Positions 49,034 to 58,295 of a stretch of 64,000 nucleotides of DNA are shown piece after piece. Position numbers and translations under genes: made by a program. The notes under the pieces are model-generated. The model was not told the DNA's origin, did no database searches, and saw nothing but the letters and a program-made list of their open reading frames with translations. Position 1 is the stretch's first letter. Each line of letters opens with the position of its first letter. The stretch lies in contig CP061009.1 in the NCBI GenBank assembly GCA_025808375.1, positions 3,596,001 to 3,660,000 of the forward strand. The letters are read 5' to 3'. Origin of the DNA: Duncaniella muricolitica (lineage in GTDB: Bacteria; Bacteroidota; Bacteroidia; Bacteroidales; Muribaculaceae).

Positions 49034-49549
49034 ATGAAAAAACTTCTATTCACTCTTATCATAGCCCTGGGCTCGGTGCTTGGAGCGAGCGCGCAAAAGT
49101 TCGCGCTGGTCGACATGGACTACATCCTCTCGAGCATCCCCAACTATGAGATGGCCAACGAGCAGCTCAATCAGTTGTCGCAACGCTGGCAGAAAGAGGT
49201 CGAAGCCGTGGCCAAAGAGGCCGAGACCATGTATAAAAACTATCAGAACGAAATGGTGTTTCTGACCGACGACCAGAAAAAGAAGCGCGAGGCCGACATC
49301 GTGGCCAAGGAAAAAAGCGCGGCCGAGCTGCGTCAGAAATACTTCGGCCCCGAAGGCGAGCTCTACAAAAAACGTCAGACACTCATGCGCCCCATACAGG
49401 AGGACGTATACAACGCCATCAAAAAAGTATCGGAGGAACGAGGCTATCAGTGCATATTTGACCGCGCATCCTCGGCCGACATCATCTTTGCCTCGCCCCG
49501 TATCGACGTATCCAACGAGGTACTCGAAAAGTTAGGTTATTCAAAATAA
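49034..49549 (+). CDS. skp: Skp/OmpH-family periplasmic chaperone, first copy
   Basis: 171 residues. Signal peptide MKKLLFTLIIALGSVLGASA, then FALVDMDYILSSIPNYE and a long coiled-coil (about 45-120) followed by QEDVYNAIKKVSEERGYQCIFDR, the usual OmpH/Skp pattern. The family holds unfolded outer-membrane proteins between the Sec channel and BamA. It lies 151 bases after bamA; a second copy follows after 58 bases. Confidence 0.93.
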   Translation: MKKLLFTLIIALGSVLGASAQKFALVDMDYILSSIPNYEMANEQLNQLSQRWQKEVEAVAKEAETMYKNYQNEMVFLTDDQKKKREADIVAKEKSAAELRQKYFGPEGELYKKRQTLMRPIQEDVYNAIKKVSEERGYQCIFDRASSADIIFASPRIDVSNEVLEKLGYSK

Positions 49550-49555
49550 AATACC

Positions 49556-49564
49556 TATCTTTGC
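49556..49564 (+). promoter_or_regulatory. -7 element ahead of the second skp gene
   Basis: TATCTTTGC, an exact match to TAnnTTTGC, starts 6 bases after the stop of the first skp gene. The expected -33 position falls inside that gene and is weak (TTAG). Confidence 0.55.
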
Positions 49565-49607
49565 ACGTCTTAATGAAATTATAATCATAACACCATTTTA
49601 TACGACA

Positions 49608-50102
49608 ATGATCAAGAAACTCTTGCTCGCAATCATGATTGCGCTTCCCATGAGCGTATTCGCTCAGAAATTTGCTGTCATCAACACCCAGCAGCTCATG
49701 GAGTCAATGCCCGAAATCAAGACTGTAAACGAACAGCTCGAGGCTGCCAACAAGAAATATCAGGACGAGTTTACCAAGCTCCAGGAAGAGTTCCAGAAGA
49801 AATTTGAGGAGTTCCAGGGCCTCGAAGCCAGCACTCCCCAGACCATCAAGGACCGCCGCATGCAGGAGATGCAGGAGCTCGAAAACAAGATACAGCAGTT
49901 CCGCGAAATGGCCGCTCAGGACATCCAGCGTCAGCAGCAGCAGCTCATGGCCCCCATTCAGGAAAAGGTCATCAAAGCCATCCAGGCCGTAGGTGCCGAG
50001 GGCAACTACACATTCGTGTTTGAAAACATGATGCCCCTCTACACCGGCACTGACGTGACCGACATCACCGACACCGTAAAGGGCCGTCTCGGCATCAAAT
50101 AA
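49608..50102 (+). CDS. skp: Skp/OmpH-family periplasmic chaperone, second copy
   Basis: 164 residues. Signal peptide MIKKLLLAIMIALPMSVFAQ; the mature protein starts KFAVINTQQLMESMPEIK, then a coiled-coil that is markedly acidic and Gln-rich, and ends with IQAVGAEGNYTFVFEN. Sequence similarity to the copy just upstream shows a tandem duplication. It has a -7 promoter element of its own. Palindromic element copy 3 follows 35 bases after the stop. Confidence 0.93.
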   Translation: MIKKLLLAIMIALPMSVFAQKFAVINTQQLMESMPEIKTVNEQLEAANKKYQDEFTKLQEEFQKKFEEFQGLEASTPQTIKDRRMQEMQELENKIQQFREMAAQDIQRQQQQLMAPIQEKVIKAIQAVGAEGNYTFVFENMMPLYTGTDVTDITDTVKGRLGIK

Positions 50103-50136
50103 TTTTGACATCCCACACTATGTGTCTTGAAGCATA

Positions 50137-50281
50137 GATACAAAAAGGACAAAAGTTTCAAAACGAAACACAAGCCGCAGATTTATTTCGTTGAGACCTT
50201 GAATTACACCGATTCAGCCTCCAACATCCGGGAATTAATCCGCAACTTCTGCCGATTTTGAAACTTTTGTCCTTTTGTATC
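50137..50281. repeat. Palindromic element, copy 3 of the GATACAAAAGGACAAAAGT family
   Basis: Left arm 50137-50164 and right arm 50256-50281 pair over about 26 bases with one inserted A. A second short right-arm-like piece, TTTCGTTGAGAC (50186-50197), also pairs with the left arm's tail GTTTCAAAACGAAA, giving a branched fold. It lies between the second skp gene and the LptF/G permease gene. Confidence 0.85.
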
Positions 50282-50341
50282 CACCCTCACGGGCAACGAC
50301 ACTGATCATTTTTACCAACCCCGCAAAAAAACATCTAAGCA

Positions 50342-52264
50342 GTGCTACGTATCAAGCGCATGGACCTGTTCATCCTTCAGAGCTTCCTGCCTCTGTTTGT
50401 GATGACTTTCTGCATATGCCTTTTCATAGTACTCATGCAGTTTTTGTGGCGTTATATCGACGACCTCGTAGGCAAAGGCCTTGGGGTCGATGTCATTTCC
50501 GAGCTCTTCTTCTACGCCGCCCTCACCATGGTGCCCATGGCTCTGCCGCTGGCCATACTTCTGGCCTCGCTCATGATATTCGGCAATCTCGGTGAGAACT
50601 TCGAGCTCACGGCCATGAAAGCCTCGGGCATTTCGCTCCTGCGCACGATGGCTCCGCTCATAGTGCTTATGGTCATGATAGCCACGGGCGCGTTTTTCTT
50701 TCAGAACAACGCCCTGCCCATAGCGCAGACCAAGATGTATACACTCCTCTACTCCGTAAGGCAGAAATCGCCCGAACTCGAGATACCTGAGGGAGTGTTT
50801 TATGACCAGATACCCGGCTACAACCTCTTTGTCGAGAGCAAAAACCGCGACACGGGCGTGCTCTACGACATGATGATATACGACGTATCGCGCGGATTTG
50901 AAAACTCATCAATCATCCTGGCCGACTCGGGCAAGATGAGCATCACCGCCGACAAGACCCACCTCTTTCTCGAGCTATGGAGCGGCGAGTCGTTTGAAAA
51001 CCTCAAGGACGCGGCCACCGGCATGAAAAACGTCCCCTACCGACGCGAGACATTCACCACCAAGGAAATAATGGTGCCGTTTGACGCCAACTTCAACCGC
51101 ATGGACGAGCAGGGAATGCGCTCGCAGTATATCGGCAAAAACATGGCCGAGCTGCAGGCCACCATCGACTCGGTGCAGTTGCGTGTCGACTCGCTCGGCC
51201 ACGAATACACCCGAGAGCTGCGCGAGACACCCCACATGAACGTCATGCCCTACATCACCGTCCCCGACACCGCGGGCACTCTGCGCAAAGAGCCGGCCCC
51301 CGAAGTGATGATGGACCGCCCCATCGACGTCGACTCACTCTTCCGCGGCTCCTCCTCGGGCGTAGCCCTCAACTATCTCCAGTCGGCCCTCTCCAAAGCA
51401 CAGCGGGCCAAGCAGGAGTATGAATACCGCAGCCTCACCATGGCCGACGACCAGAGAAGCATCCGACGCCACTCCATCGAGCTGATGAAGAAATTCACCC
51501 TCTCCTTTGCATGCATTATATTCTTCTTCATCGGCGCGCCGTTAGGTGCTATCATACGCAAAGGCGGCCTCGGCACACCGCTGGTCATCTCGGTGTTTCT
51601 CTTCATCTTCTATTACATCATCGACAACATGGGCTACAAGCTGGCCCGCGACGGCAAATGGCCCGTATGGGAGGGCATGTGGCTCAGCGCGGCCGTGCTG
51701 CTGCCTCTGGGCATATTCTTCACCTACAAGGCCGTCAATGACTCGGCCGTCTTCAACAAGGACGCCTATCTCAACTTCTTCCGTCGCTTCTTCGGCGTGA
51801 GCGAAGTGCGCTCGGTCGAAATGAAAGAGATAGTCATGGAGGAGGTGCGTCCCGCCCTGGCCATAGAGCGGCTCGGCGAGCTACGCTCCATGGTGACAGC
51901 CTATCTCGAAAACAATCCCGCCCGACAGTCCTACGTAGCCTACTGGCGCAAAGGCTATGACCGGCACGGACTCCACGCCCTGCGCGACTATGAGGAAAAC
52001 CTCGTGGACCGTCTGGCCAACTCGCGCGACAAGATGGTAATCATCAAACTCATGGACCTACCCATCCTGCGCTCGCTATGGTTCATCGAGCCCTCGGCCA
52101 CTCCCTGGCTCAGCAATCTCATGATAGCACTCTTCCCGCTGGGAATACCCATATGGCTCTATGGCCGCTACACTCAGAAACGTCTGCGCCACGAACTGGA
52201 GACCACAGCCTCAGTCGCGGCTCAGCTCATAACTCTCATTGAAAATGGAAAAGATAAAGCTTGA
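50342..52264 (+). CDS. LptF/LptG-family permease (lipopolysaccharide export)
   Basis: 640-residue inner-membrane permease of the YjgP/YjgQ family that, with LptB, extracts LPS. Three N-terminal transmembrane helices (about 8-35, 55-80, 100-120), a large periplasmic beta domain (about 125-375), then three more helices (about 385-460) and a long cytoplasmic C-terminal region (about 470-600) ending with a hydrophobic helix. It starts with GTG at 50342 (MLRIKRMDLFILQSFL), which fits the family. In Bacteroidetes one such protein often serves both roles, and this length, larger than E. coli LptF/G, is normal there. Its end overlaps the ribBA gene by 20 bases. Confidence 0.9.
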   Translation: MLRIKRMDLFILQSFLPLFVMTFCICLFIVLMQFLWRYIDDLVGKGLGVDVISELFFYAALTMVPMALPLAILLASLMIFGNLGENFELTAMKASGISLLRTMAPLIVLMVMIATGAFFFQNNALPIAQTKMYTLLYSVRQKSPELEIPEGVFYDQIPGYNLFVESKNRDTGVLYDMMIYDVSRGFENSSIILADSGKMSITADKTHLFLELWSGESFENLKDAATGMKNVPYRRETFTTKEIMVPFDANFNRMDEQGMRSQYIGKNMAELQATIDSVQLRVDSLGHEYTRELRETPHMNVMPYITVPDTAGTLRKEPAPEVMMDRPIDVDSLFRGSSSGVALNYLQSALSKAQRAKQEYEYRSLTMADDQRSIRRHSIELMKKFTLSFACIIFFFIGAPLGAIIRKGGLGTPLVISVFLFIFYYIIDNMGYKLARDGKWPVWEGMWLSAAVLLPLGIFFTYKAVNDSAVFNKDAYLNFFRRFFGVSEVRSVEMKEIVMEEVRPALAIERLGELRSMVTAYLENNPARQSYVAYWRKGYDRHGLHALRDYEENLVDRLANSRDKMVIIKLMDLPILRSLWFIEPSATPWLSNLMIALFPLGIPIWLYGRYTQKRLRHELETTASVAAQLITLIENGKDKA

Positions 52265-53456
52265 CACAATCGAAGAAGCCATCGCCGACTTCCGCGAAGG
52301 CCGTTTTGTAATCGTAGTCGACGACGAGGACCGCGAAAACGAAGGCGACCTCATAATCGCCGCCGAAAAGGTGACCCCCGAGCATGTCAACTTCATGATA
52401 ACCAACGCACGCGGCGAGCTGTGTGCCCCGCTTACCCTCTCGCGCTGCGCCGAGCTCGGCCTCGGCCATCAGGTGGAGGACAACACCTCGATGCTCGGCA
52501 CCCCCTTCACCGTCACCGTCGACCTGCTGCCCGGATGCACCACCGGCGTCTCGGCCCACGACCGTGCCGCCACCATCCGCGCCCTCGCCGACCCGACGGT
52601 CAAGCCCTCCGACTTCGGACGCCCAGGCCACGTGCATCCTCTCTATGCCCAGGACGCCGGAGTGCTGCGCCGCCCCGGCCACACCGAGGCCTCAATCGAC
52701 CTGGCACGTCTGGCCGGTCTGCGTCCCGCGGCCTCGCTCATCGAGATACTCAACCCCGACGGCACAATGGCCCGTCTGCCCCAGCTCCGTGTCAAGGCCG
52801 ACGAGTGGGGGCTCAAACTCGTGTCGATACGCGACCTCATAGCCTATCGCCTGCGCACCGAGTCGCTCGTCGAGCAGGGCGTCGAGGTCGACATGCCCAC
52901 AGCCTTCGGCCACTTCCGCCTCATACCCTTCCGTCAGAAAAGCAACGGACTCGAGCACATAGCCCTCATCAAAGGCGACCTCTCGACCGACGAGCCGGCC
53001 CTCGTGCGAGTACACTCGTCATGCGCCACCGGCGACATCTTCGGCTCCATGCGCTGCGACTGCGGCGAGCAACTCCACAAAGCCATGGAAATGATCGAGA
53101 AAGAAGGACGCGGATGCATCCTCTATCTCAACCAGGAAGGACGCGGCATCGGACTCATGGAGAAAATCAAAGCCTACAAGCTCCAGGAAGAGGGGCTCGA
53201 CACCGTCGACGCCAATCTCCACCTCGGACACAAAGCCGACGAACGCGACTATGGCGTGGGGGCTCAGATACTCCGTCTGCTCAACATCCAGAAGATGCGC
53301 CTCATAACCAACAATCCCGTCAAGCGCAAAGGGCTCGAAGGCTTCGGCCTGGAGGTAGTGGAGAACGTGCCCATGGAGATACCCGCCAACCAATACAACC
53401 GCCGCTACATGCTCACCAAGCAGGAACGCATGGGCCACTGGCTGCACCTCTCATAA
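52245..53456 (+). CDS. ribBA: Bifunctional DHBP synthase / GTP cyclohydrolase II
   Basis: Two early steps of riboflavin synthesis in one cytoplasmic protein of 403 residues. The N-terminal DHBP synthase domain (about 1-205) has DDEDRENEGDL, LTLSRCAELGL and TGVSAHDRAAT with RPGHVHPL. The C-terminal GTP cyclohydrolase II domain has the zinc site SSCATGDIFGSMRCDCGEQL and LYLNQEGRGIGL. A TTG at 52239 also opens this frame, but ATG at 52245 gives MEKIKLDTIEEA, so it is chosen. Its start lies inside the LptF/G gene (20-base overlap). Confidence 0.95.
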   Translation: MEKIKLDTIEEAIADFREGRFVIVVDDEDRENEGDLIIAAEKVTPEHVNFMITNARGELCAPLTLSRCAELGLGHQVEDNTSMLGTPFTVTVDLLPGCTTGVSAHDRAATIRALADPTVKPSDFGRPGHVHPLYAQDAGVLRRPGHTEASIDLARLAGLRPAASLIEILNPDGTMARLPQLRVKADEWGLKLVSIRDLIAYRLRTESLVEQGVEVDMPTAFGHFRLIPFRQKSNGLEHIALIKGDLSTDEPALVRVHSSCATGDIFGSMRCDCGEQLHKAMEMIEKEGRGCILYLNQEGRGIGLMEKIKAYKLQEEGLDTVDANLHLGHKADERDYGVGAQILRLLNIQKMRLITNNPVKRKGLEGFGLEVVENVPMEIPANQYNRRYMLTKQERMGHWLHLS

Positions 53457-53467
53457 TCCCCGCCCGA

Positions 53468-53561
53468 GAGATACAAAAAAGACAAAAGTTTTCTTAATCA
53501 TTTAAGATAGGAGTAGGGGGAGTCAATGATTTCACAATCGACTCCCCCTACTCCTGTCTTA
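53468..53561. repeat. Partial family copy and a 22-bp hairpin after ribBA
   Basis: 53468-53492 (GAGATACAAAAAAGACAAAAG) is a left arm of the dispersed palindrome with no right arm. It is followed by a separate hairpin, 53503-53524 with 53540-53561, of 22 bases with one G-T mismatch and a CT-rich tail. The hairpin probably terminates ribBA. Confidence 0.75.
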
Positions 53562-53741
53562 ACTTTTACACTAACTAAGCTCCTTAAACTTTATCACAGC
53601 TAAAAGCCGCGCTTTTCGATGAATTAACATAAAATAACTATTTGTATCTACTTTTATATCCGATGGTTGAGTAATTTTGTCAAGATATTGAAAAAACACA
53701 CTCCAAACTGGAATTTTAACCGTAATACAAAATACCAATCC

Positions 53742-56267
53742 ATGAAAAAATTGCTGATGATGGCCGTAGGGCTTCTTCTCGCAGGAAGCGCGGCGGCAAT
53801 CACCCCCGACAAGGCGTGGAACGAACTGTACCCGCAGATTGAAAAGTCGATAGAGCAGCCCACATTCCGTGCAAAGGACTACAAGCTCTTTGACTATGGC
53901 AAAAAATCCAAGACCAAAGGATTTCTCTATACCGAGCTTATCAACAAGGTCATCGACGTGTGCTCGCGCGAAGGCGGCGGCCGCGTAATCGTGCCCAAAG
54001 GCACATGGCTCACAGGCCCCATCACCATCAAAGACAATGTGAACCTTCATCTCGAGGAAGGTGCCACACTGCTCTTCACCCCCGACACCACACAATATCC
54101 CGTAGTGCGCACCCGCTGGGAAGGCATGGACTGCTATAACTATCAGCCCATGGTCTATGCAATAGGTGCCAAAAACATCGCCCTCACCGGCAAAGGCACT
54201 GTCGACGGCGGTGCCGACAACTCGACATGGTGGGGCATGAGCGCGAAACGCGGACATGACTACACCGGCCCCGGCACCATCGCCACCCAGAAGATAGGAC
54301 GTCCTCTGCTCCAGGAATGGAACGAAAACGGCGTACCTGTCGAGAAGCGTCAGATGGGCCCCGGCTACGGCATGCGTCCCCAGTTGGTCAACTTCGTGGA
54401 GTGTAAAAACGTGCTCATCGAGGATGTGACCCTCCTGCGCTCGCCGTTCTGGGTAATCCACCCCTTCATGTGCGAGAATCTCACCGTGCGCGGCGTGCAC
54501 ATCCAGAACGAAGGCCCCAACGGTGACGGCTGCGACCCCGAGAGCTGTAAGAACGTACTCATCGAGGACTGCTTCTTCGACACCGGCGACGACTGCATCG
54601 CCATCAAGAGCGGACGTAACCGCGACGGCATCGTGGCCGCCCGTCCCACCGAGAACGTAATCGTGCGCAACTGCCGCATGAAGAACGGTCACGGCGGCAT
54701 CGTGGTGGGCAGCGAGATTTCGGGCGGTTTCAACAACCTCTTCGCCGAAAACTGCGTCATGGACTCGCCCGACCTCGACCGCGTGGTGCGCATCAAGACC
54801 AACTCTTGCCGCAGCGGTGTGATCGAAAACATCTTCTGCCGCAACATCGAGGTAGGACAGTGCAACGAGGCCGTGCTCAAAATCAATCTCCTCTACGAGC
54901 GCAAAGAGGCTTGCGACCACAGCTATCCCCCCGTGGTGCAGGACGTATATCTCGAGAATATCACCTGCAAAGAGAGCAAGTGGGGCATCATGATCGAAGG
55001 CTATGAAGACCTCTGTAACATACGCAACATCGAGGTCAAGAACTGCAAATGGGACGGCGTGAAAAACGGCGGCAACTCCATCAGCGGTCTGACACGCGAC
55101 GTGCGCGTGGCCAACACATATATCAACGGCAAACTCGTTGACCAGAACGCTCCTCTCTCACAGGTAATGACCCTCTCGGAGATGAAGCGCAACCCCGAGA
55201 GCTGGCAGCTCGACTTCTCCAAGCGTGCCAAATGGACTTACTCGGTAGGCACCGAGCTCGACGCAATGCTCAACGTGGCCGACCGCTATGGCGACGACAA
55301 AATCGCAGCCTATGTGATAAGCTATGTCGACACCCTCGTCAACCAGGACGGCTCCATCACCGGCTACAAGACCGAGCATTACAATCTCGACCAGGTGAAA
55401 AACGGCACCCTTCTCCTCCAGGCCTATGACCGCACAGGCGAGGAGCGTTATCTCAAGGCTGCCCACACCCTCTGGAACCAGCTCAAGAGCCAGCCCCGCA
55501 CAGCCGACGGCGGATACTGGCACAAGCAGATCTACCCCCATCAGATGTGGCTCGACGGCCTCTTCATGGCCGAGCCCTTCAGTGCCAAGTATGCCAACCG
55601 CTTCCTCACCGGCAAGGAAAAAGAGGACGCCTGGAATCATATAGCCGACCAGTTTATCGTCGTGGCCAAGCACACCTATGACCCCGCCACCGGTCTCTAC
55701 CGCCATGCATGGGACGAGAGCAAGGAGCAGCGTTGGGCCGACAAGCAGACCGGCCAGGCACCCCACGCATGGGCACGCGCCATGGGCTGGACATTCATGG
55801 CCCTTCTCGACGTGCTCGAAGAAATGCCTCAGGACCACCCCAAGCGTCCCGAACTGGTGAAGATATTCCGCTCGTTTGCCGACGGCATCATCAAGGCTCA
55901 GGACACCAAGACCGGCATATGGTATCAGGTGCTCGACGAGCCCGGCCGCGAGGGCAACTATCTCGAAGGCACAGCCACAGCCATGTATGTCTACTCGCTG
56001 CTGCGCGGCGTGAGAATGGGCATCCTTGACGACAGCTATCTCAACGCAGCCCTCACCGGCTGGAACGGCATGAACAAGCACCTCATCCGCAAGGACAAGG
56101 ACGGCACCATCTCGCTGACCAACTGCTGTGCCGTAGCAGGCCTCGGCGGTTCGGGCAGATATCGCGACGGCTCATTTGAATACTACATCTCCGAGCCTAT
56201 CCGCGACAACGACGCCAAAGGCGTAGGCCCCTACATCAACGCGTGCCTCGAAATGGAACGTCGCTGA
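53742..56267 (+). CDS. GH28 polygalacturonase fused to GH105 unsaturated rhamnogalacturonyl hydrolase
   Basis: 841 residues with signal MKKLLMMAVGLLLAGSAAA. The frame is open from 53667, but the Met at 53742 starts the signal peptide. Residues about 20-470 form a GH28 beta-helix with all four active-site motifs: NGDGCD, TGDDCIAIKSG (about 277-287), NGHGGIVVG and VRIKTN. Residues about 490-841 form a GH105 (alpha/alpha)6 barrel with HPQMWLDGLFMAEPF-like motif (HQMWLDGLFMAEPF), YRHAWDES and WARAMGW. The pair cuts polygalacturonan and then removes unsaturated uronic acid ends, in the periplasm or on the surface. It opens the pectin locus; a multi-branched hairpin follows. Confidence 0.92.
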   Translation: MKKLLMMAVGLLLAGSAAAITPDKAWNELYPQIEKSIEQPTFRAKDYKLFDYGKKSKTKGFLYTELINKVIDVCSREGGGRVIVPKGTWLTGPITIKDNVNLHLEEGATLLFTPDTTQYPVVRTRWEGMDCYNYQPMVYAIGAKNIALTGKGTVDGGADNSTWWGMSAKRGHDYTGPGTIATQKIGRPLLQEWNENGVPVEKRQMGPGYGMRPQLVNFVECKNVLIEDVTLLRSPFWVIHPFMCENLTVRGVHIQNEGPNGDGCDPESCKNVLIEDCFFDTGDDCIAIKSGRNRDGIVAARPTENVIVRNCRMKNGHGGIVVGSEISGGFNNLFAENCVMDSPDLDRVVRIKTNSCRSGVIENIFCRNIEVGQCNEAVLKINLLYERKEACDHSYPPVVQDVYLENITCKESKWGIMIEGYEDLCNIRNIEVKNCKWDGVKNGGNSISGLTRDVRVANTYINGKLVDQNAPLSQVMTLSEMKRNPESWQLDFSKRAKWTYSVGTELDAMLNVADRYGDDKIAAYVISYVDTLVNQDGSITGYKTEHYNLDQVKNGTLLLQAYDRTGEERYLKAAHTLWNQLKSQPRTADGGYWHKQIYPHQMWLDGLFMAEPFSAKYANRFLTGKEKEDAWNHIADQFIVVAKHTYDPATGLYRHAWDESKEQRWADKQTGQAPHAWARAMGWTFMALLDVLEEMPQDHPKRPELVKIFRSFADGIIKAQDTKTGIWYQVLDEPGREGNYLEGTATAMYVYSLLRGVRMGILDDSYLNAALTGWNGMNKHLIRKDKDGTISLTNCCAVAGLGGSGRYRDGSFEYYISEPIRDNDAKGVGPYINACLEMERR

Positions 56268-56284
56268 TTCCTACAGTCAGAAGA

Positions 56285-56369
56285 ATAAAAAGAGTTGAGA
56301 TAACACTACAGGTGTTTTATCCGGTCATACGAGATAAAAGCCGCCAGTAGAGTTATCTCAACTCTTTAT
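56285..56369. repeat. Hairpin after the GH28-GH105 gene
   Basis: ATAAAAAGAGTTGAGATAAC (56285-56304) and GTTATCTCAACTCTTTAT (56352-56369) pair over 18 bases. A nested TTTTATC/GATAAAA and CTAC/GTAG lie inside. It would separate the transcript from the following GH43 gene. Confidence 0.8.
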
Positions 56370-56433
56370 CTGTCCGGAACGACAAGAGCCACATTAACGA
56401 AAAATCTTAATTTTGAGTTAAAAAAGTGTCTAA

Positions 56434-56467
56434 TTGGGCGGAAAGTCTTAGTTTTTTCGTAAATTTG
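56434..56467 (+). promoter_or_regulatory. Candidate promoter of the GH43-CE8-uxa genes
   Basis: TAAATTTG at 56460-56467 fits TAnnTTTG, and a TTG lies at 56434-56436, with a spacing of 23, slightly long. The gene follows 72 bases later. Confidence 0.45.
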
Positions 56468-56539
56468 GGACGAATTTTACACACACGGGGATGACAGCAT
56501 CGTCCCGACACACACTCAACAATACCTTAAAAACTACAT

Positions 56540-58231
56540 ATGATGAAAAAAAATTACCGTCTCGCGCTCCTCAGCCTCGCGATGGCAGTTTTCACGAGCT
56601 CATCAGCAGCCGAATACGTTTCAGAAGTATGGTGCCCCGATCTGGGCAACGGCAAATACATGAACCCCATCATTGACGCCGACTATTCCGACCCTGACGT
56701 AGTGCGCGTAGGCGATGATTATTACATGACTGCATCGAGCTTCTCCGACATCCCCGGACTCCCAGTGCTCCACTCTAAAGACTTAGTAAACTGGACCATA
56801 ATCGGCCACGCCATCGAAGTTATGCCCGACTATGCCAAATTTGCCACCCCCAACCACGGCAACGCCGTCTGGGCTCCGGCCATACGCTATCACAACGGAG
56901 AGTTTTACATCTACTACGGCGACCCCGACCTTGGCATCTTCATGACCAAGACCAAAAATCCCGCCGGTCCGTGGGAACCCCTCGTGCTCGTCTATCCCGC
57001 CAAAGGCGTCATCGACCCGTGCCCCTTCTGGGACGAGGACGGCAAGGCCTATCTGGCCCACGGATATGCAGGCAGCCGCGCAGGTGTCAAGAGCATCATC
57101 GGCATGATCGAAATGACACCCGACGGCAAGTCGACCATCGGACAAGACCGCATGATATATGACGGACACCTCGAGAACGAGACCATCGAAGGCGCGAAGA
57201 TGTACAAGCGCGGCGACTGGTATTACATCTTCTCACCCGCCGGAGGCGTGCCCACCGGCTGGCAGGAAGTGCTCCGCTCCAAAAATCCATGGGGTCCATA
57301 TGAAGTGCGCAACGTCATGGAGCAGGGCGACACCGACATGAACGGCCCCCACCAGGGCGCATGGATCGACACCCCCGACGGTAAAGAACACTGGTTCATA
57401 CACTTCCAGGACAAAGGCCCGTACGGACGCGTAGTCAACCTCGAGCCCATGACATGGCTTGAAAACGGCTGGCCCGTAATCGGCGTCGACCCCGACGGCG
57501 ACGAGCGCGGCGTGCCTGTACGCACCTACAAGAAACCCAACGTAGGCAAGACCTATCCCAAGCAGACACCCCAGGAGAGCGACGAATTTGACTCCATCGA
57601 GCTGGGCAAACAGTGGCAGTGGAAGGACAATCCCTCGGCACTCTGGTATCACTGCGATGCCCGTGCCTCCAAGCTCCGCCTCTTCTCCAACCTCCAGCCC
57701 GAAGGCACCACTCTCTATGACCTCCCCAACCTCCTGCTTCAGAAATATCCCGCCCGCGACTTCACAGCCACAGCCAAAGTGCAGTTCTTCCCCCGCAAGA
57801 AAGACGGCAAAATCATGGCCGGCGAGCGTGCAGGCATCGTAGCCATGGGCTACAACTTCGGAGCCCTCGCCCTCGAGAGCCGCGAGGACGGCATCTATCT
57901 CGTGCAGACCGACTGCTACAAGGCCAACAAGGGCGGCAAGGAGACTGAGGTCGAAGCCATCAAGCTCGCCGACGGCGACAAGGAGATGTATCTGCGTATG
58001 CGTCTCGACTACACCGGCACCAAGAAACCCACCCAGAAGCCCGACTACAAGGCCGAGGCAACATTCTACTACAGCCTCGACGGCAAGAAGTTTACCAAGG
58101 TAGGCCGCCCCGTCAAGGTGGACGTAGGCCACTGGATCGGTGCGAAATTCGGCCTCTTCTGCTCGCGCGACTGGCAGAGCAACGACAGCGGATGGCTTGA
58201 CATCGACTGGTTCCGCGTGACAAAGAAATAA
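56540..58231 (+). CDS. GH43 family glycosidase with C-terminal beta-sandwich
   Basis: 563 residues. Signal MMKKNYRLALLSLAMAVFTSSSAA. The GH43 propeller (about 38-330) is complete: the base Asp in ADYSDPDVV, the second Asp in GVIDPCPFWDEDG, and the general acid Glu in NETIEGAKMYK. The C-terminal region (about 345-563, ESDEFDSIELGKQWQW and later) resembles the jelly-roll that follows GH43 modules in xylosidase-type enzymes. In this context it probably trims arabinose or xylose side chains of pectin; the sugar cannot be told. Either of two adjacent Met codons may be used. Confidence 0.9.
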   Translation: MMKKNYRLALLSLAMAVFTSSSAAEYVSEVWCPDLGNGKYMNPIIDADYSDPDVVRVGDDYYMTASSFSDIPGLPVLHSKDLVNWTIIGHAIEVMPDYAKFATPNHGNAVWAPAIRYHNGEFYIYYGDPDLGIFMTKTKNPAGPWEPLVLVYPAKGVIDPCPFWDEDGKAYLAHGYAGSRAGVKSIIGMIEMTPDGKSTIGQDRMIYDGHLENETIEGAKMYKRGDWYYIFSPAGGVPTGWQEVLRSKNPWGPYEVRNVMEQGDTDMNGPHQGAWIDTPDGKEHWFIHFQDKGPYGRVVNLEPMTWLENGWPVIGVDPDGDERGVPVRTYKKPNVGKTYPKQTPQESDEFDSIELGKQWQWKDNPSALWYHCDARASKLRLFSNLQPEGTTLYDLPNLLLQKYPARDFTATAKVQFFPRKKDGKIMAGERAGIVAMGYNFGALALESREDGIYLVQTDCYKANKGGKETEVEAIKLADGDKEMYLRMRLDYTGTKKPTQKPDYKAEATFYYSLDGKKFTKVGRPVKVDVGHWIGAKFGLFCSRDWQSNDSGWLDIDWFRVTKK

Positions 58232-58295
58232 TCATCAATCATCTCTCCTCACCCCTCCCCTTTTTCCATCATAAGAAAGGTAACCTTTACTGACT

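Noticed and set aside
52421..53497. Open frame of about 358 codons in another frame of ribBA
   Set aside because: The product is Arg/Pro/His-rich with no domain, while the ribBA frame has all active-site motifs. It is a shadow.
53571..54920. Long open frame on the minus strand within the GH28-GH105 gene (about 449 codons)
   Set aside because: It is antisense to a gene with full catalytic motifs; its translation has no recognisable domain and low-complexity His/Val/Ala composition typical of antisense frames in GC-rich DNA.
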